In this document: positions 1 to 8,857 of the stretch, piece by piece
How positions within the stretch are numbered: the first letter of the stretch is position 1
Layout: each line of letters begins with the position of its first letter
Assembly (NCBI GenBank): GCA_965199005.1
Contig: CBDAQK010000006.1
Coordinates: forward strand, 744,001 to 808,000
DNA: 64,000 nucleotides
Source: LMUY01 sp965199005
Lineage (GTDB): Bacteria; Pseudomonadota; Alphaproteobacteria; Acetobacterales; Acetobacteraceae
Reading direction: 5' to 3'
Translations under genes and position numbers: made by a program
The notes under the pieces: model-generated
What the model was told of the DNA's origin: nothing
Seen by the model: only the letters and a program-made list of their open reading frames with translations
The model's database searches: none

Positions 1-884
1 TCGAAGGCGCAGCCTACCGGCAGAGCGTGCAATGGCGGCACAAGACCCGGAATTTCGCGCAGGGGACTCCGTTCGGTCCCCGCACTCTGATGCGGATTGG
101 GGAGCGCCGCCAGCAGGCCCGCGGTGTACGGGTGCAACGGCGCGCGGAAGAGGTCGGCGACTGGCGCCTCCTCCACCTTGCGGCCGGCATACATCACCAT
201 CACCCGGTCGGCATGGCCTGCGACCACCCCGAGATTATGGGTGATCAGGAGGATCGCCAGCCCTAGCTCCGCCTGCAGACTGCGAAGCAAACCGAGGATT
301 TGCGCCTGCACGGTGGCGTCCAGCGCCGTGGTAGGCTCGTCTGCGATCAACACCTTCGGATCGCAGGCGAGCGCCATTGCGATCATCACCCGTTGACGCA
401 TGCCGCCCGACAGACGATGCGGAAATTCGCCGAGCACACGCTCCGGGTCGGCAATACGCACCAGGCCCAGCAGATCCAGCGTCCGCGACCTTGCGGCAGC
501 CGCGTCAAGTTGAGGGCGATGTTCCTCCAGCACTTCCTGCAATTGCCGGCCGATCCGCAGCACCGGGTTGAGCGAGGTCATCGGCTCCTGAAAGATCATC
601 GACATCGCGTTGCCGCGCACCGATTCCATCTCGCGCTCGGCGAGGCGGAGCAGGTCGCGCCCGCCGAAGCGGATTTCCCCACCCGCCTCGTGCGCCACTC
701 CCTCGGGCAGCAGCCGCATCAGCGATAGTGCCATCATCGACTTGCCGGAGCCTGACTCGCCCACCACCGCCAACGTCTCCCCCGCGGAAAGCGTCAGGTC
801 GAGATGGTCAACCACCGTCACCGTGCCGGCGCTGGTGCGGAGCGACGTCGTCAGCCCAGTGGCCTGCAGAACGGTACCGGCCAC
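1..884 (-). CDS. dppD: Dipeptide/oligopeptide ABC transporter ATP-binding subunit (DppD type), 3' end outside window
   Basis: This ATPase would power import of peptides or related compounds through the two permeases encoded just upstream. The translation shows Walker A (GESGSGKS), the signature LSGGMRQRV, Walker B (VLIADEPTTALD) and the switch His (LLITHN). It then enters the C-terminal oligopeptide-family region (IPGLVPP, followed by PVGC), where the window ends, so only the last part is missing. The chosen start is GTG at 884, three bases after the permease stop; an ATG is absent there. The gene is the last visible member of a minus-strand operon that starts with the enoyl-CoA hydratase at 4930. 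Its partner DppF and the binding protein are not in view. The family call is secure; the substrate is not known. Confidence 0.9.
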   Translation of the reverse strand, partial: MAGTVLQATGLTTSLRTSAGTVTVVDHLDLTLSAGETLAVVGESGSGKSMMALSLMRLLPEGVAHEAGGEIRFGGRDLLRLAEREMESVRGNAMSMIFQEPMTSLNPVLRIGRQLQEVLEEHRPQLDAAAARSRTLDLLGLVRIADPERVLGEFPHRLSGGMRQRVMIAMALACDPKVLIADEPTTALDATVQAQILGLLRSLQAELGLAILLITHNLGVVAGHADRVMVMYAGRKVEEAPVADLFRAPLHPYTAGLLAALPNPHQSAGTERSPLREIPGLVPPLHALPVGCAF

Positions 885-887
885 CGT

Positions 888-1730
888 TCAGCGCAGCCGC
901 AGCTTTGGGTTGAGTGCGTCGTTCAGCCCTTCGCCGACCAGGTTGAGCGCCAGCACGATGGCGACGATGGCCCCGCCCGGCACCACCACCAGATACCAGG
1001 CGCTGCGCATGCTTTCACGGCCGGCGCCGATCATGGCACCCCAGGTCACCACGTTGGGGTCGCCGAGGCCGAGGAAGGAGAGCCCGGCCTCCGTCAGAAT
1101 GGCGCTGGCGAACATGATCGATGACGTGACGATGATCGGCGTGAAGCAATTGGGCAGGATTTGCCCCCAGATGATGGTACTCTCCCGCATGCCGATCGCG
1201 TAGCAGGACTGCACGAATTCGCGCTCCCGCAGCGTGAGAAACTCGGCGCGCACCAGCCGCGCCACGGGTGGCCAGGAGACCAGGGCCAAGGCCGTGATGA
1301 TGGAGCGCAGGCTCGGTTGGAAAATCGCCACCAGCACCACCGCCAGGATGAATTGCGGCATGGTCTGGAACATGTCGGTGATCCGCATCAGCACATCGTT
1401 CACCCAGCCGCTATAATAGCCAGACACCGCGCCCACGCAGGTGCCGATGACCAACCCGGCGGCCGTGCTGACGCCGCCGATCAGCAAGGCGCCGCGAGCG
1501 CCCCACATGATGCCAGCGGCCAGGTCCCGCCCGAGCGGATCGGACCCCAGCGGGAATGCCAGGCTGGTACCGGGCCATAGCAGCGGATCGGCCACCATGT
1601 CGGCCGGGTCGCCTGGATAGAGCAGGGGCGCGGTGATGGCGGCGGCAATGATCAGCAACAGCAGCACCAGGCCGAGCACGGCGGAACGTTTACGGCGGAA
1701 CCGGTTCCAGAAGGTCCATGCGCTGCTCAC
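888..1730 (-). CDS. dppC: Dipeptide-type ABC transporter permease (DppC type)
   Basis: Inner-membrane permease of 280 residues, the usual length for DppC/OppC. It has one N-terminal membrane segment (LVLLLLIIAAAITAPLL), then the family motif GSDPLGRD, and further membrane segments. A clear permease loop (EAGLSFLGLGDPNV) lies near the C-terminus, in the region that contacts the ATPase. The reading frame stays open far upstream, but that extension is only antisense-like sequence. The GTG at 1730 overlaps the DppB stop in a GTGA and gives the normal N-terminus (SSAWTFWNRFRRKRSA). Translational coupling with DppB is therefore likely. It should form a heterodimer with the 1727-2707 product. Confidence 0.9.
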   Translation of the reverse strand: MSSAWTFWNRFRRKRSAVLGLVLLLLIIAAAITAPLLYPGDPADMVADPLLWPGTSLAFPLGSDPLGRDLAAGIMWGARGALLIGGVSTAAGLVIGTCVGAVSGYYSGWVNDVLMRITDMFQTMPQFILAVVLVAIFQPSLRSIITALALVSWPPVARLVRAEFLTLREREFVQSCYAIGMRESTIIWGQILPNCFTPIIVTSSIMFASAILTEAGLSFLGLGDPNVVTWGAMIGAGRESMRSAWYLVVVPGGAIVAIVLALNLVGEGLNDALNPKLRLR

Positions 1731-2707
1731 CGTGCAGTGATCCTGGGGTCGAGCCAGGCATAGGCGAGGTCGACCAGCATGTTCACCACCACGACGAACA
1801 CGGACGACAGCAGCAATATGCCGATTAGCAGCGTGTAGTCGCGGCCGAAGACGGCGTCGTAGGTGAGCCGGCCGAGCCCGGGCCAGTTGAACACCGTCTC
1901 CACCACGACGGCGCCGCCCAGCAACGAGGCGACCTGCGTGCCCAGCATGGTCACGACCGGGAGAAGCGCATTGCGCAGCACGTGGCGGATCGTCACCTTG
2001 CGCCGCCGCAACCCCTTGGCGCGGGCGGTGCGGACGTAATCCATACCCAACACCTCCAGCATCGAGGCACGCATCAGCCGCGTGTAGATGGCGAAATGGA
2101 ACAAGGTCAGCGTCGCCGCCGGCAATACCAAATGCCGCAGGACGTCGACGGCTTGGGCCCACGGGTCGGGCCCGGTACGAGCGACGTCGTAGAAGCCGCC
2201 ACTGGGCAGCAGGCCGAGTTTGACCGAGAACACGATGACGAAGATAAGCCCAATCCAGAAAACCGGCATGGCGTACGCCAGCAACGCCAGCAACGAGATG
2301 GTCTCGTCCATCCAGCTATTGCGCCGGGTCGCGGCGATGACTCCGCACATTGTGCCAAGGCTGATCGACAGCACTATGCTGGTCGCCATCAGCAGGCAGG
2401 TCGGGCCGAGGCGCTGGCCGATCAGGTGCAGCACGGACATGTTGTTGCGGATGGAATAGCCGAAATCGAAATGCGCGATCTGCACCAGATAATGCCAGAG
2501 CTGGATTGGGAGCGGCTGGTCCAGCCCGTATTTCTGCCTTAGGAGCGCCATATAGGCGGCGTCCCCAGTGCCCGCTTCTCCGGCCATCACGTCGATCGTG
2601 TCGCCAGGCGCCAGATGCAAGACGAGGAAACTGAACAGCACGATCCCAAGCACCACCGGAATGGCTTGCACGAGCCGCCTGGCGCAGAGCGCGGCCAGCG
2701 GCGGCAT
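1727..2707 (-). CDS. dppB: Dipeptide-type ABC transporter permease (DppB type)
   Basis: A permease of 326 residues, typical for DppB/OppB. The N-terminal membrane helix (AIPVVLGIVLFSFLVLHLAPGD) is followed by a periplasmic stretch (KYGLDQPLPIQLWHYL). The permease core contains the ABC-contact region (DYVRTARAKGL) and NWPGLGRL near the end. These are all hallmarks of the family. The ATG at 2707 overlaps the stop of the upstream acyl-CoA ligase (ATGA), and its own stop overlaps the GTG of the DppC gene, so the genes are coupled tightly. That the importer shares an operon with an acyl-CoA ligase and an enoyl-CoA hydratase suggests it imports something that becomes a CoA ester. This is inference only. 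Confidence 0.9.
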   Translation of the reverse strand: MPPLAALCARRLVQAIPVVLGIVLFSFLVLHLAPGDTIDVMAGEAGTGDAAYMALLRQKYGLDQPLPIQLWHYLVQIAHFDFGYSIRNNMSVLHLIGQRLGPTCLLMATSIVLSISLGTMCGVIAATRRNSWMDETISLLALLAYAMPVFWIGLIFVIVFSVKLGLLPSGGFYDVARTGPDPWAQAVDVLRHLVLPAATLTLFHFAIYTRLMRASMLEVLGMDYVRTARAKGLRRRKVTIRHVLRNALLPVVTMLGTQVASLLGGAVVVETVFNWPGLGRLTYDAVFGRDYTLLIGILLLSSVFVVVVNMLVDLAYAWLDPRITAR

Positions 2708-4176
2708 CAGCCGAGCAACTCCGCGCGCAACACCTTGCCATAATGCGAACGGGGGAGGGATGTGCGGAAGCGCACCGATTTCGGGCGCTTGAACGGGGCG
2801 AGCCGGTCCTGGCAATGCGCCATGATCTCGGCGGCGGAGGCTTGGCAGTCCGGCTTCAGCACCACGAAGGCCGTCACCACTTCGCCCCATTCGACGTCCG
2901 GCACGCCGAGGACGGCGACCTCCAACACTGCCGGCTGCAGGGCGATCACATCCTCCACCTCTTTCGGCACCACCGACTGGCTGCCCGTGCGGATCACGTC
3001 CTTGATGCGGCCGACGATGGACAGCATGCCGTTTCCGTCAAACCGGGCAATATCGCCGGTGTGCAGCCAGCCATCCCGCAGTGCGGCGGCGGTGGCGGCA
3101 GGGTCATTCCAGTATCCCTCCATGACGTTGGGGCCACGCACCAGCACTTCACCGGATCCTGGGTCGACGGCAACCTCGTAGCCGAAGAGCGGCCGGCCCA
3201 CGGCGTGGATCAACTGCGCCGCCTCCGGCCCTGCCAGCATGTTTGGGGGCAAATAGCAGCTCACCGGCGCTTCCGTCATGCCGTACAGCACGCCGATGCG
3301 CGGGCCAAGCAGGGCGAGCGCGCGTTCGAACACGGCGGGTGGAATGCGGGAGCCACCGACATGGATCGCCTCCAAACGCGCCAGACGCGGATCGTCCTGG
3401 CTGATATGCTCCAGGCAGCGAACCAACTGCGTCGGAACCAGCGAGGTCCGCGTCGCACCTGATGTCGCGACCAGGCGCGCAAACTCCGCCGGCATGAAGC
3501 GCCCGCCTAAGACGGTGCGGGCGCCGGCCATGAAATACGACAGCATGACGACCTGGGCGATCGGCCAAAGTGGGCGGACGTTCAGGAACACGGCGTCGCC
3601 CGTGATGCCAAAGCCTGCGATGGTGTTCTGTGCCACGGCAAACAGCGCGCTGTGCCGCTGCATGATCGCCTTGGGCGCGCCAGTCGTGCCACCGCTGAAG
3701 TTCAGCGTGGCGAGATCGTCCGCACGTCCCGCGGGCAGCCATTCGTCCGAGGCCCGCGCCAGCAGGTTTTCGTACTCCTCGGTCCCGGGCAGTGTGCCGC
3801 CGACCGTGATGATGTGGCGCAGCGTCCCCACCTCCTCGCGGAGTCCGTCGGCGATGCCTGCCTGGGCGACGACGGCCCGAGCGCCCGCGTGGCGCAACTG
3901 GGCAATGATGTCGGCGTGCGGGGCCCGCCAGTCCATGGGAACCCGGACCAGCCCGGCGGCCATGATGCCATAATCGGCTTCGACGTATTCGCGGATATCC
4001 GGCAACAGCAGCGCCACCCTGTCGCCACGCTCCAGCCCCAGCCCGTGCAGCGCTTGCCCGACCCTGGCCATGCGCCGGGTGATGTCCCGGAAGCTCCAGG
4101 ATCCCGCGGCATCGACGAAGGCAAGCCGCTCGCCGTGCCAAGTGGCGAGCCGGCGGAAGGCAGTGCCGAGATGCAT
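2707..4176 (-). CDS. AMP-dependent acyl-CoA ligase (class I adenylate-forming)
   Basis: This enzyme of 489 residues would activate a carboxylic acid with ATP and CoA in the cytoplasm. The adenylate-forming motifs appear in order: the phosphate loop (FSGGTTGAPKAIMQ), the acyl-site motif YGMTEAP, the hinge region (GWLHTGDIARFDGNG, then VGRIKDVI), and the C-terminal catalytic lysine (HYGKVLRAELL). The phosphate loop has SGG where SGT is usual. The start ATG at 4176 gives a normal family N-terminus (HLGTAFRRLATWHGERL) and lies one base after the enoyl-CoA hydratase stop. The frame is open further upstream, but that part is shadow. Similar proteins are called long-chain fatty acid, cyclohexanecarboxylate or aryl-CoA ligases; the actual acid cannot be read from sequence. 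Confidence 0.88.
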   Translation of the reverse strand: MHLGTAFRRLATWHGERLAFVDAAGSWSFRDITRRMARVGQALHGLGLERGDRVALLLPDIREYVEADYGIMAAGLVRVPMDWRAPHADIIAQLRHAGARAVVAQAGIADGLREEVGTLRHIITVGGTLPGTEEYENLLARASDEWLPAGRADDLATLNFSGGTTGAPKAIMQRHSALFAVAQNTIAGFGITGDAVFLNVRPLWPIAQVVMLSYFMAGARTVLGGRFMPAEFARLVATSGATRTSLVPTQLVRCLEHISQDDPRLARLEAIHVGGSRIPPAVFERALALLGPRIGVLYGMTEAPVSCYLPPNMLAGPEAAQLIHAVGRPLFGYEVAVDPGSGEVLVRGPNVMEGYWNDPAATAAALRDGWLHTGDIARFDGNGMLSIVGRIKDVIRTGSQSVVPKEVEDVIALQPAVLEVAVLGVPDVEWGEVVTAFVVLKPDCQASAAEIMAHCQDRLAPFKRPKSVRFRTSLPRSHYGKVLRAELLG

Positions 4177-4177
4177 C

Positions 4178-4930
4178 CTACCGGCCGTTGGCCCGGCTGG
4201 CCGCGTGGGCCGCGGCACCGTGCCGGTAATCGTCATGCGCCTCGACGAAATCCCTCGCGGCCTCGATCTCCTGGCAAGCGGCGGCGTAGGCAGCCCGGCG
4301 CGTGTAGTAGGCCAGCCGTTTGGTTGCCTGCACGCCGACCGCGGGGAAGCTGGCGATCCGCGCCGCCCATTCGGCCGCCGTGGCTTGCACATCGTCCACG
4401 ACGTCGTTCAGCAGCCCGAAGGCACTGGCTTTGCTGGCATCGATGTTGCGCGCCATCAGCAGCATTTCCAGCGCGTAGGCCTGGGGGATGATCTCGCCGA
4501 GCCGCATGGCGCTCACGGCGGAGATCATGCCATGCCGCACCTCGGGGTAGCCAATGACCGTGTTGCGGGCGGCCAGCCGCAAATCGCAGTGCATGGCAAG
4601 GGTCATCCCCATGCCAATGCAGTACCCGTGCAACGCGGCGATCACCGGCTTGTCCAGCCGCACGCCGACGCCGGGAATGGCGTCCAGCAGCACGTCGGTC
4701 GTCACCATCTGGCCTGTGCGGTTGATCTCCTTGATGTCGGACCCGGCGCAGAACGCCCGCTCGCCAGCGCCGGTCAGCACCACCGCGCGCACCGACACAT
4801 CGTCGGCCAGCGCGCGCCAAATCTCGCCCAGGCGCTGTTTGGCCGGCACGTCCAGCGCGTTCATCACCTGCGGACGGTCGATGATAACCGTGGCCACCCC
4901 GTTGTCCCGCTTCTCCAGTCTGATCGGCAT
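4178..4930 (-). CDS. Enoyl-CoA hydratase/isomerase family protein
   Basis: A crotonase-fold enzyme of 250 residues, full length for the family. The N-terminus reads IRLEKRDNGVATVIIDRP with the typical RPxxMNALD pattern. The first oxyanion-hole region is AFCAGSDIKEI, and the second is the glycine-rich loop ALHGYCIGMGMTLAMHCDLRLA. The acidic catalytic position expected before the conserved PE reads YPEVRHG, which fits hydratases or dehydrogenase-like relatives rather than a pure isomerase. It would act on a CoA ester made by the ligase encoded one base downstream. It is the first gene of the operon that runs on into Dpp transporter genes. Upstream, 31 bases away, is a decayed murA. The exact substrate is unknown. 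Confidence 0.87.
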   Translation of the reverse strand: MPIRLEKRDNGVATVIIDRPQVMNALDVPAKQRLGEIWRALADDVSVRAVVLTGAGERAFCAGSDIKEINRTGQMVTTDVLLDAIPGVGVRLDKPVIAALHGYCIGMGMTLAMHCDLRLAARNTVIGYPEVRHGMISAVSAMRLGEIIPQAYALEMLLMARNIDASKASAFGLLNDVVDDVQATAAEWAARIASFPAVGVQATKRLAYYTRRAAYAAACQEIEAARDFVEAHDDYRHGAAAHAASRANGR

Positions 4931-4961
4931 CGGCCTGCTCCGCGCTGCGTCCGCGTGCTGC

Positions 4962-5510
4962 CTACGCCGCCGATCGCCTGATGTCAGCACCGCAGGCGGC
5001 CAGCTTCTCCGCCATGCGGTCATATCCGCGATCCAGATGGTCCAGCCCGTCGAGCGTGGTCTCTCCTTCCGCGCCCGACCCGGCCAGCACCAGCGCCGCC
5101 GCCGCGCGGACATCGGTTGCCGTCACCCGGGCGCCTGCGAGCCGGCGGACGCCCCGCACCAGTGCGGTCCGCCCATGGACGGTGATGTTGGCACCCATTT
5201 TCCGCAGTTCATCCACGTGGCGGAGGCGCTGTTCGAAGATGGATTCGGTGATCCCGCTCGCGCCCGCCGCCGTCGTCAGCAATAGGCTGGCGAGCACCGC
5301 CACATCCAGGCTGGCTGGCACATTGTGCAGCGTCACCATATGCGGCGTGAGCAAGGCCGACACCATTAGCGGCAGCACCGCGTTTTTCGCCCCGCTGATC
5401 GGATAGGTGCCCACGAGGGGAGCCCCGCCCCGGATCACCAGGGTGGCGCCTGGATCGGGACGGCACCAGGGAGAGGCAGCGCGCAACGCGGGGTCAGAAG
5501 TGTGGCCCAT
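4962..5510 (-). pseudogene. murA: Internally deleted UDP-N-acetylglucosamine 1-carboxyvinyltransferase (MurA) remnant
   Basis: The 182-residue frame joins the two ends of a MurA-like protein. Residues about 23-77 match the N-terminus (LVIRGGAPLVGTYPISGAKNA, with the Lys of SGAKNA). Residues about 80-178 match the C-terminus (GITESIFEQRLRHVDELRKMGA, ATDVRA, DRGYDRMAEKLAACGADIRR). MurA proteins are normally about 420 residues, so roughly 250 are missing at a junction near position 5276, including the loop with the catalytic cysteine. The fusion is in frame, has an ATG at 5510 and a normal stop. It cannot catalyse enolpyruvyl transfer by the known mechanism. A functional murA must exist elsewhere, or this was a paralogue. 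An unusual natural short protein is possible but less likely. Confidence 0.8.
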
Positions 5511-5623
5511 CTTGGTCCTGCCGTCGGTTCGGCGACAAGTTAGCCAGACACTGCCACACGCTACCAGTCCTTGCCGGCGCGGTTCATAAAGCCCAGCGCC
5601 GTAGAGGGGCGGGGCGCCGGCCA

Positions 5624-6421
5624 ATGTTCGACAGCTATCTTCGCGATTGGACCCTGACACAAGACGGCAAGCCGATCGAGACTCGCAGCAGCAGGCTGCT
5701 GCCGGTTCTCCACCTGGGGTGCCCCGCTATGCTGAAAATCGCGATCGGCGAGGAGGAAAAGAACGGCGGTGCCGTGATGGCCTGGTGGGGCGGCCATGGC
5801 GCAGCTTGCGTGCTGGCGCATGATGCCGAAGCGGTCCTGCTGGAGCGGGCACCGGGCGCCAAATCCCTGGTAGACCTCGCCACATCCGGCTTGGACGAGG
5901 ACGCGGCCCAGATCATCTGCGACGTCGTCGCGCGGCTTCATGAACCCAGGTCTATCCCTCGGCCGGCCTTGGTTCCGCTCGCCGTCTGGTTTGGCGAGTT
6001 GGAGGCGGCGGCGACGTCCCAGGGTGGCATCTTCATACCGGCACTTGCGGCCGCCAGCGAACTGCTCGCCGAACCGCGTGGTAACACCGTTCTTCATGGC
6101 GATATCCATCACGCCAACATCCTGGATTTCGGGCCGGGCGGCTGGTTAGCGATCGATCCGAAGGGACTCCAGGGCGAGGCGGGGTTCGATTATGCCAATT
6201 TGTTCCGCAATCCCACGGCTGATGTGGCGCTGCAGCCCGGCCGCTTCGCAAAGCGGGTCGAAATCGTGGCAGCCCACGCCGGGCTTGAAACCACACGGCT
6301 GCTCAAGTGGGTTCTCGCGGTCATGGGATTGTCGGCGGCGTGGCACATCACGGATGACGAACTCCCAGCGACCACGATCGCCACCGCAAACATGGCCGCT
6401 GCCGCTCTGGGGGGATCATAA
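5624..6421 (+). CDS. Aminoglycoside/hydroxyurea phosphotransferase-like kinase (APH(6)/StrB family)
   Basis: A 265-residue small-molecule kinase. The catalytic loop is clear (VLHGDIHHANILDFG), followed by the metal-binding segment (AIDPKGLQGEAGFDYA), a pattern of the APH(6)/hydroxyurea kinase family. The N-terminal lobe contains the family start (YLRDWTLTQDGKP) and the beta-strand region ending EAVLLERAPG. In known members the enzyme phosphorylates streptomycin or hydroxyurea, but many chromosomal homologues have no shown resistance role. It stands alone on the plus strand between the murA remnant and the gamma-glutamyltransferase gene, which converges on it. The start ATG at 5624 has a weak purine-rich stretch (GAGGGG) upstream. 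Confidence 0.85.
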   Translation: MFDSYLRDWTLTQDGKPIETRSSRLLPVLHLGCPAMLKIAIGEEEKNGGAVMAWWGGHGAACVLAHDAEAVLLERAPGAKSLVDLATSGLDEDAAQIICDVVARLHEPRSIPRPALVPLAVWFGELEAAATSQGGIFIPALAAASELLAEPRGNTVLHGDIHHANILDFGPGGWLAIDPKGLQGEAGFDYANLFRNPTADVALQPGRFAKRVEIVAAHAGLETTRLLKWVLAVMGLSAAWHITDDELPATTIATANMAAAALGGS

Positions 6422-6444
6422 GCGGAGAGGCCCAGCTTGGAGCT

Positions 6445-8055
6445 TCACAAGGCGATGGCGTAGCCATCCCGGCGCGGATCGGCCGCGCCCGTGAGCAATC
6501 CGGTGCTGGCATCGCGCCGGATCGCCTGCATCCCGCCCACCTTCATGGTCCAGGGTAGCACGAACGTGCTGGCGTCATGGCCGAGGCTGCGCAAGCCGGC
6601 CACCACGGCGGCGTCGAGCCGGCTTTCGAGCTCGACCTTGTTGCCATCCCATAGGCGCGCGCGCGGCGCCTCGATGGCTTGCTGCAGGGGCAGCCCGAAA
6701 TCGGTGTAGTGCACCAGCGCCTGCGCCTGGGTCTGCAGGATCCCGTAGCTTCCGGGGGTCCCCAAAGCGAGCTCCGGCACGCCGTCCCGGGTGGAGATGC
6801 TGGGAGCCATGCACATGGGCAGCAACTGGCCTGGCGCCGTCCGGTTTGGGCTGCCGGGCTGCACGTCCGCCCAATAGAGGAAGTTGTTGAGGCAAATCCC
6901 CGTGCCCGGCACGACCACGCCGCTCCCGAATGGAGAGCCGAGGCTCTGAGTGATGCAGACCAAATTACCCTCGTCGTCGGCGATCGAAAACGACGTGGTA
7001 TGGCCCTCCGGCGCGGGTCCAGTCCATTGTTCGGTGGGGCCAAGCATCCCGCCGCCGGCACGCAGCTCACGCCGAAGCGAATCTACGACCGAGTCCGACA
7101 GCAATTCGGCCAGCCGCTCGGCGGTTGGCAGGCCATTCGCGATGCGGACCCCGGCCGCGAGCCGGATGGCACGCAACACCAGGTCCAGATGCTCCAGCGT
7201 GTTATGCCCCAGCGACGCGACGTCGAAGCCGTCGAGAATTCGCAGCGTCAGCAGGAATTGGAACCCCTCGCAGGGCGGCGGCGGCACATGCACGAGCAGG
7301 CCGCGATAGGGGACACGGATCGGCTCCCGCCACACCGCCGCGACGCTGGCGAGATCGGCCATGTCGAGCGTGCCGCCCAGCGATTGCACATGGGAGACGA
7401 GTTGCTGCCCGATCGCGCCTTTGTAGAACACATCAGGCCCTTCCGCCCCAATCCGCCGCAGCGTCGCGGCCAGCGCGGGCTGGCGGATGATGTCGCCTGC
7501 GGCCACACCGTCGCAGAACGGATAATTGTCGCGGAACGCCGCGCCGAACACGGGGGAGGCGGCGAGGGTAGGTCCGTTCTCGGCGATTTCGAGCACGCCG
7601 AACGCGGCAACCCCATAGCCTTTGCTGGCCAGCACGATGGCGGGCGCCAACACCTGCTCCAAGGTCAGGCGCCCATAGCTGGATTGCAATTCGTGCCAGC
7701 CAGCGAGATTTCCGGGCAACGCCACGGCGGATGGCCCGCGCGCGAGTTGCTCACGCGTGTGGAACCGCTCCACCGGAAAGCTGCGCGGGACGGGTGGGAC
7801 GAAATCCAGCACTCGCACCCGGGCCTCGGCCGCCACCCACATGGTCGCGAAACCCATGCCCGCCAGGCTGGACATGTAGGGTTCGACCACGTTCAGGGCC
7901 GCCGCGACCGCAACCGCCGCGTCGAAGGCATTGCCGCCCTTGCCGAGGATGGCCGCCCCGGCCTGGGCCGCCAGCGGATGCGCCGCCGCCACGATGCCGT
8001 TGAGCGAGCACACCACCGGGCGCCCCCCTCTGCCGAGCGCCAATTGTTCAGCCAT
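6445..8055 (-). CDS. ggt: Gamma-glutamyltransferase family protein
   Basis: A 536-residue N-terminal nucleophile hydrolase of the GGT family, which cleaves gamma-glutamyl bonds such as in glutathione. The autoprocessing site is visible as GHTTSFSIADDEGN, where the second Thr would become the nucleophile of the small subunit. The substrate-binding region SLGSPFGSGVVVPGTG follows, and the N-terminal domain carries GGNAFDAAVA, typical of the family. No convincing signal peptide is seen, so the protein may be cytoplasmic, as in the shorter YwrD-like members. The frame allows a GTG at 8070, but the ATG at 8055 has GGGAG eight bases upstream and is preferred. It is divergent from the amidotransferase gene at 8153. 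Confidence 0.88.
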   Translation of the reverse strand: MAEQLALGRGGRPVVCSLNGIVAAAHPLAAQAGAAILGKGGNAFDAAVAVAAALNVVEPYMSSLAGMGFATMWVAAEARVRVLDFVPPVPRSFPVERFHTREQLARGPSAVALPGNLAGWHELQSSYGRLTLEQVLAPAIVLASKGYGVAAFGVLEIAENGPTLAASPVFGAAFRDNYPFCDGVAAGDIIRQPALAATLRRIGAEGPDVFYKGAIGQQLVSHVQSLGGTLDMADLASVAAVWREPIRVPYRGLLVHVPPPPCEGFQFLLTLRILDGFDVASLGHNTLEHLDLVLRAIRLAAGVRIANGLPTAERLAELLSDSVVDSLRRELRAGGGMLGPTEQWTGPAPEGHTTSFSIADDEGNLVCITQSLGSPFGSGVVVPGTGICLNNFLYWADVQPGSPNRTAPGQLLPMCMAPSISTRDGVPELALGTPGSYGILQTQAQALVHYTDFGLPLQQAIEAPRARLWDGNKVELESRLDAAVVAGLRSLGHDASTFVLPWTMKVGGMQAIRRDASTGLLTGAADPRRDGYAIAL

Positions 8056-8152
8056 GACATACACTCCCACCCTCGGTCAGGCACAGTACGCGACTTCATC
8101 GCCATTGGGCAGGCCACAATACGTACGGCGCAAGCTGTGATAGGCTGGCGTC

Positions 8153-8857
8153 ATGACGATTGGCATTCTTGAGACAGGTCGCCCGCCCGTTGCATTGCGC
8201 GCGCAGTGGGGCACCTACGATAGCATGATCCGCACCATGCTCGGCCGCGACCGGCAGTATCGCAGCTACGATGTGCAGGCCGGCGAGCTTCCCTCCGACC
8301 TCAGGGAGTGTTCGGCCTATGTGATCACCGGATCTTCGGCGGGGGTGTACGAGGATTTGCCCTGGATCCCGCCCTTTCTCGACTTCCTGCGCCAAGTCCG
8401 GGGCCACGCGAAGCTCGTTGGCATCTGCTTCGGCCACCAGGCGATGGCCAAGGCATTTGGCGGCGAGGTGGCGAAGTCGCCCAAGGGATGGGGCATCGGC
8501 CTCCACCGCTACGAAATCGTCGAGCCACCCCCCGGCATGGTCGAGCCGGTGGGTTTCGCAATCCCTGCCTTCCATCAGGACCAGGTCGTGACGCTTCCGC
8601 CGGGTGCGCGGGTGCTCGCGGCCAACGCGTTCACGCCCATCGCCGCGATCGGCTACGACGACGACACGCTGTCGGTACAAGGGCATCCGGAGTTCAGCCC
8701 TGCCTTCTCCGCCGCGCTGATCCAGGACCGGCGTGAGGTTTACGGCGCGGCCGCTGCCCCGGCGCTGCTCTCTTTGTTGCAGCCGGAGGATGGCGGGCGG
8801 GCGGCCAATTGGCTGCGGCACTTCATCGATGGCGGCGGGCTCGACTCACCCGGCTGA
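8153..8857 (+). CDS. Class I glutamine amidotransferase-like protein
   Basis: This 234-residue protein has the class I amidotransferase triad signature. The nucleophile elbow is LVGICFGHQAMAKAFGG, with the cysteine in GICFGHQ. The His-Glu pair is in LSVQGHPEFSP. The segment YVITGSSAGVYEDLPWI corresponds to the oxyanion region. It lacks a synthetase domain, so it belongs to the stand-alone group that includes gamma-glutamyl hydrolases. The divergent neighbour is a gamma-glutamyltransferase, so a shared role in turnover of gamma-glutamyl compounds is a reasonable guess. The short gap of 97 bases between the two start codons should hold both promoters. Nothing is missing from the fold as far as can be read. 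Confidence 0.85.
   Translation: MTIGILETGRPPVALRAQWGTYDSMIRTMLGRDRQYRSYDVQAGELPSDLRECSAYVITGSSAGVYEDLPWIPPFLDFLRQVRGHAKLVGICFGHQAMAKAFGGEVAKSPKGWGIGLHRYEIVEPPPGMVEPVGFAIPAFHQDQVVTLPPGARVLAANAFTPIAAIGYDDDTLSVQGHPEFSPAFSAALIQDRREVYGAAAAPALLSLLQPEDGGRAANWLRHFIDGGGLDSPG

Noticed and set aside
1731..2162. N-terminal extension of the first DppC frame
   Set aside because: It reads as His/Arg/Ala-rich antisense of the DppB gene. The GTG at 1730 gives the normal DppC start.
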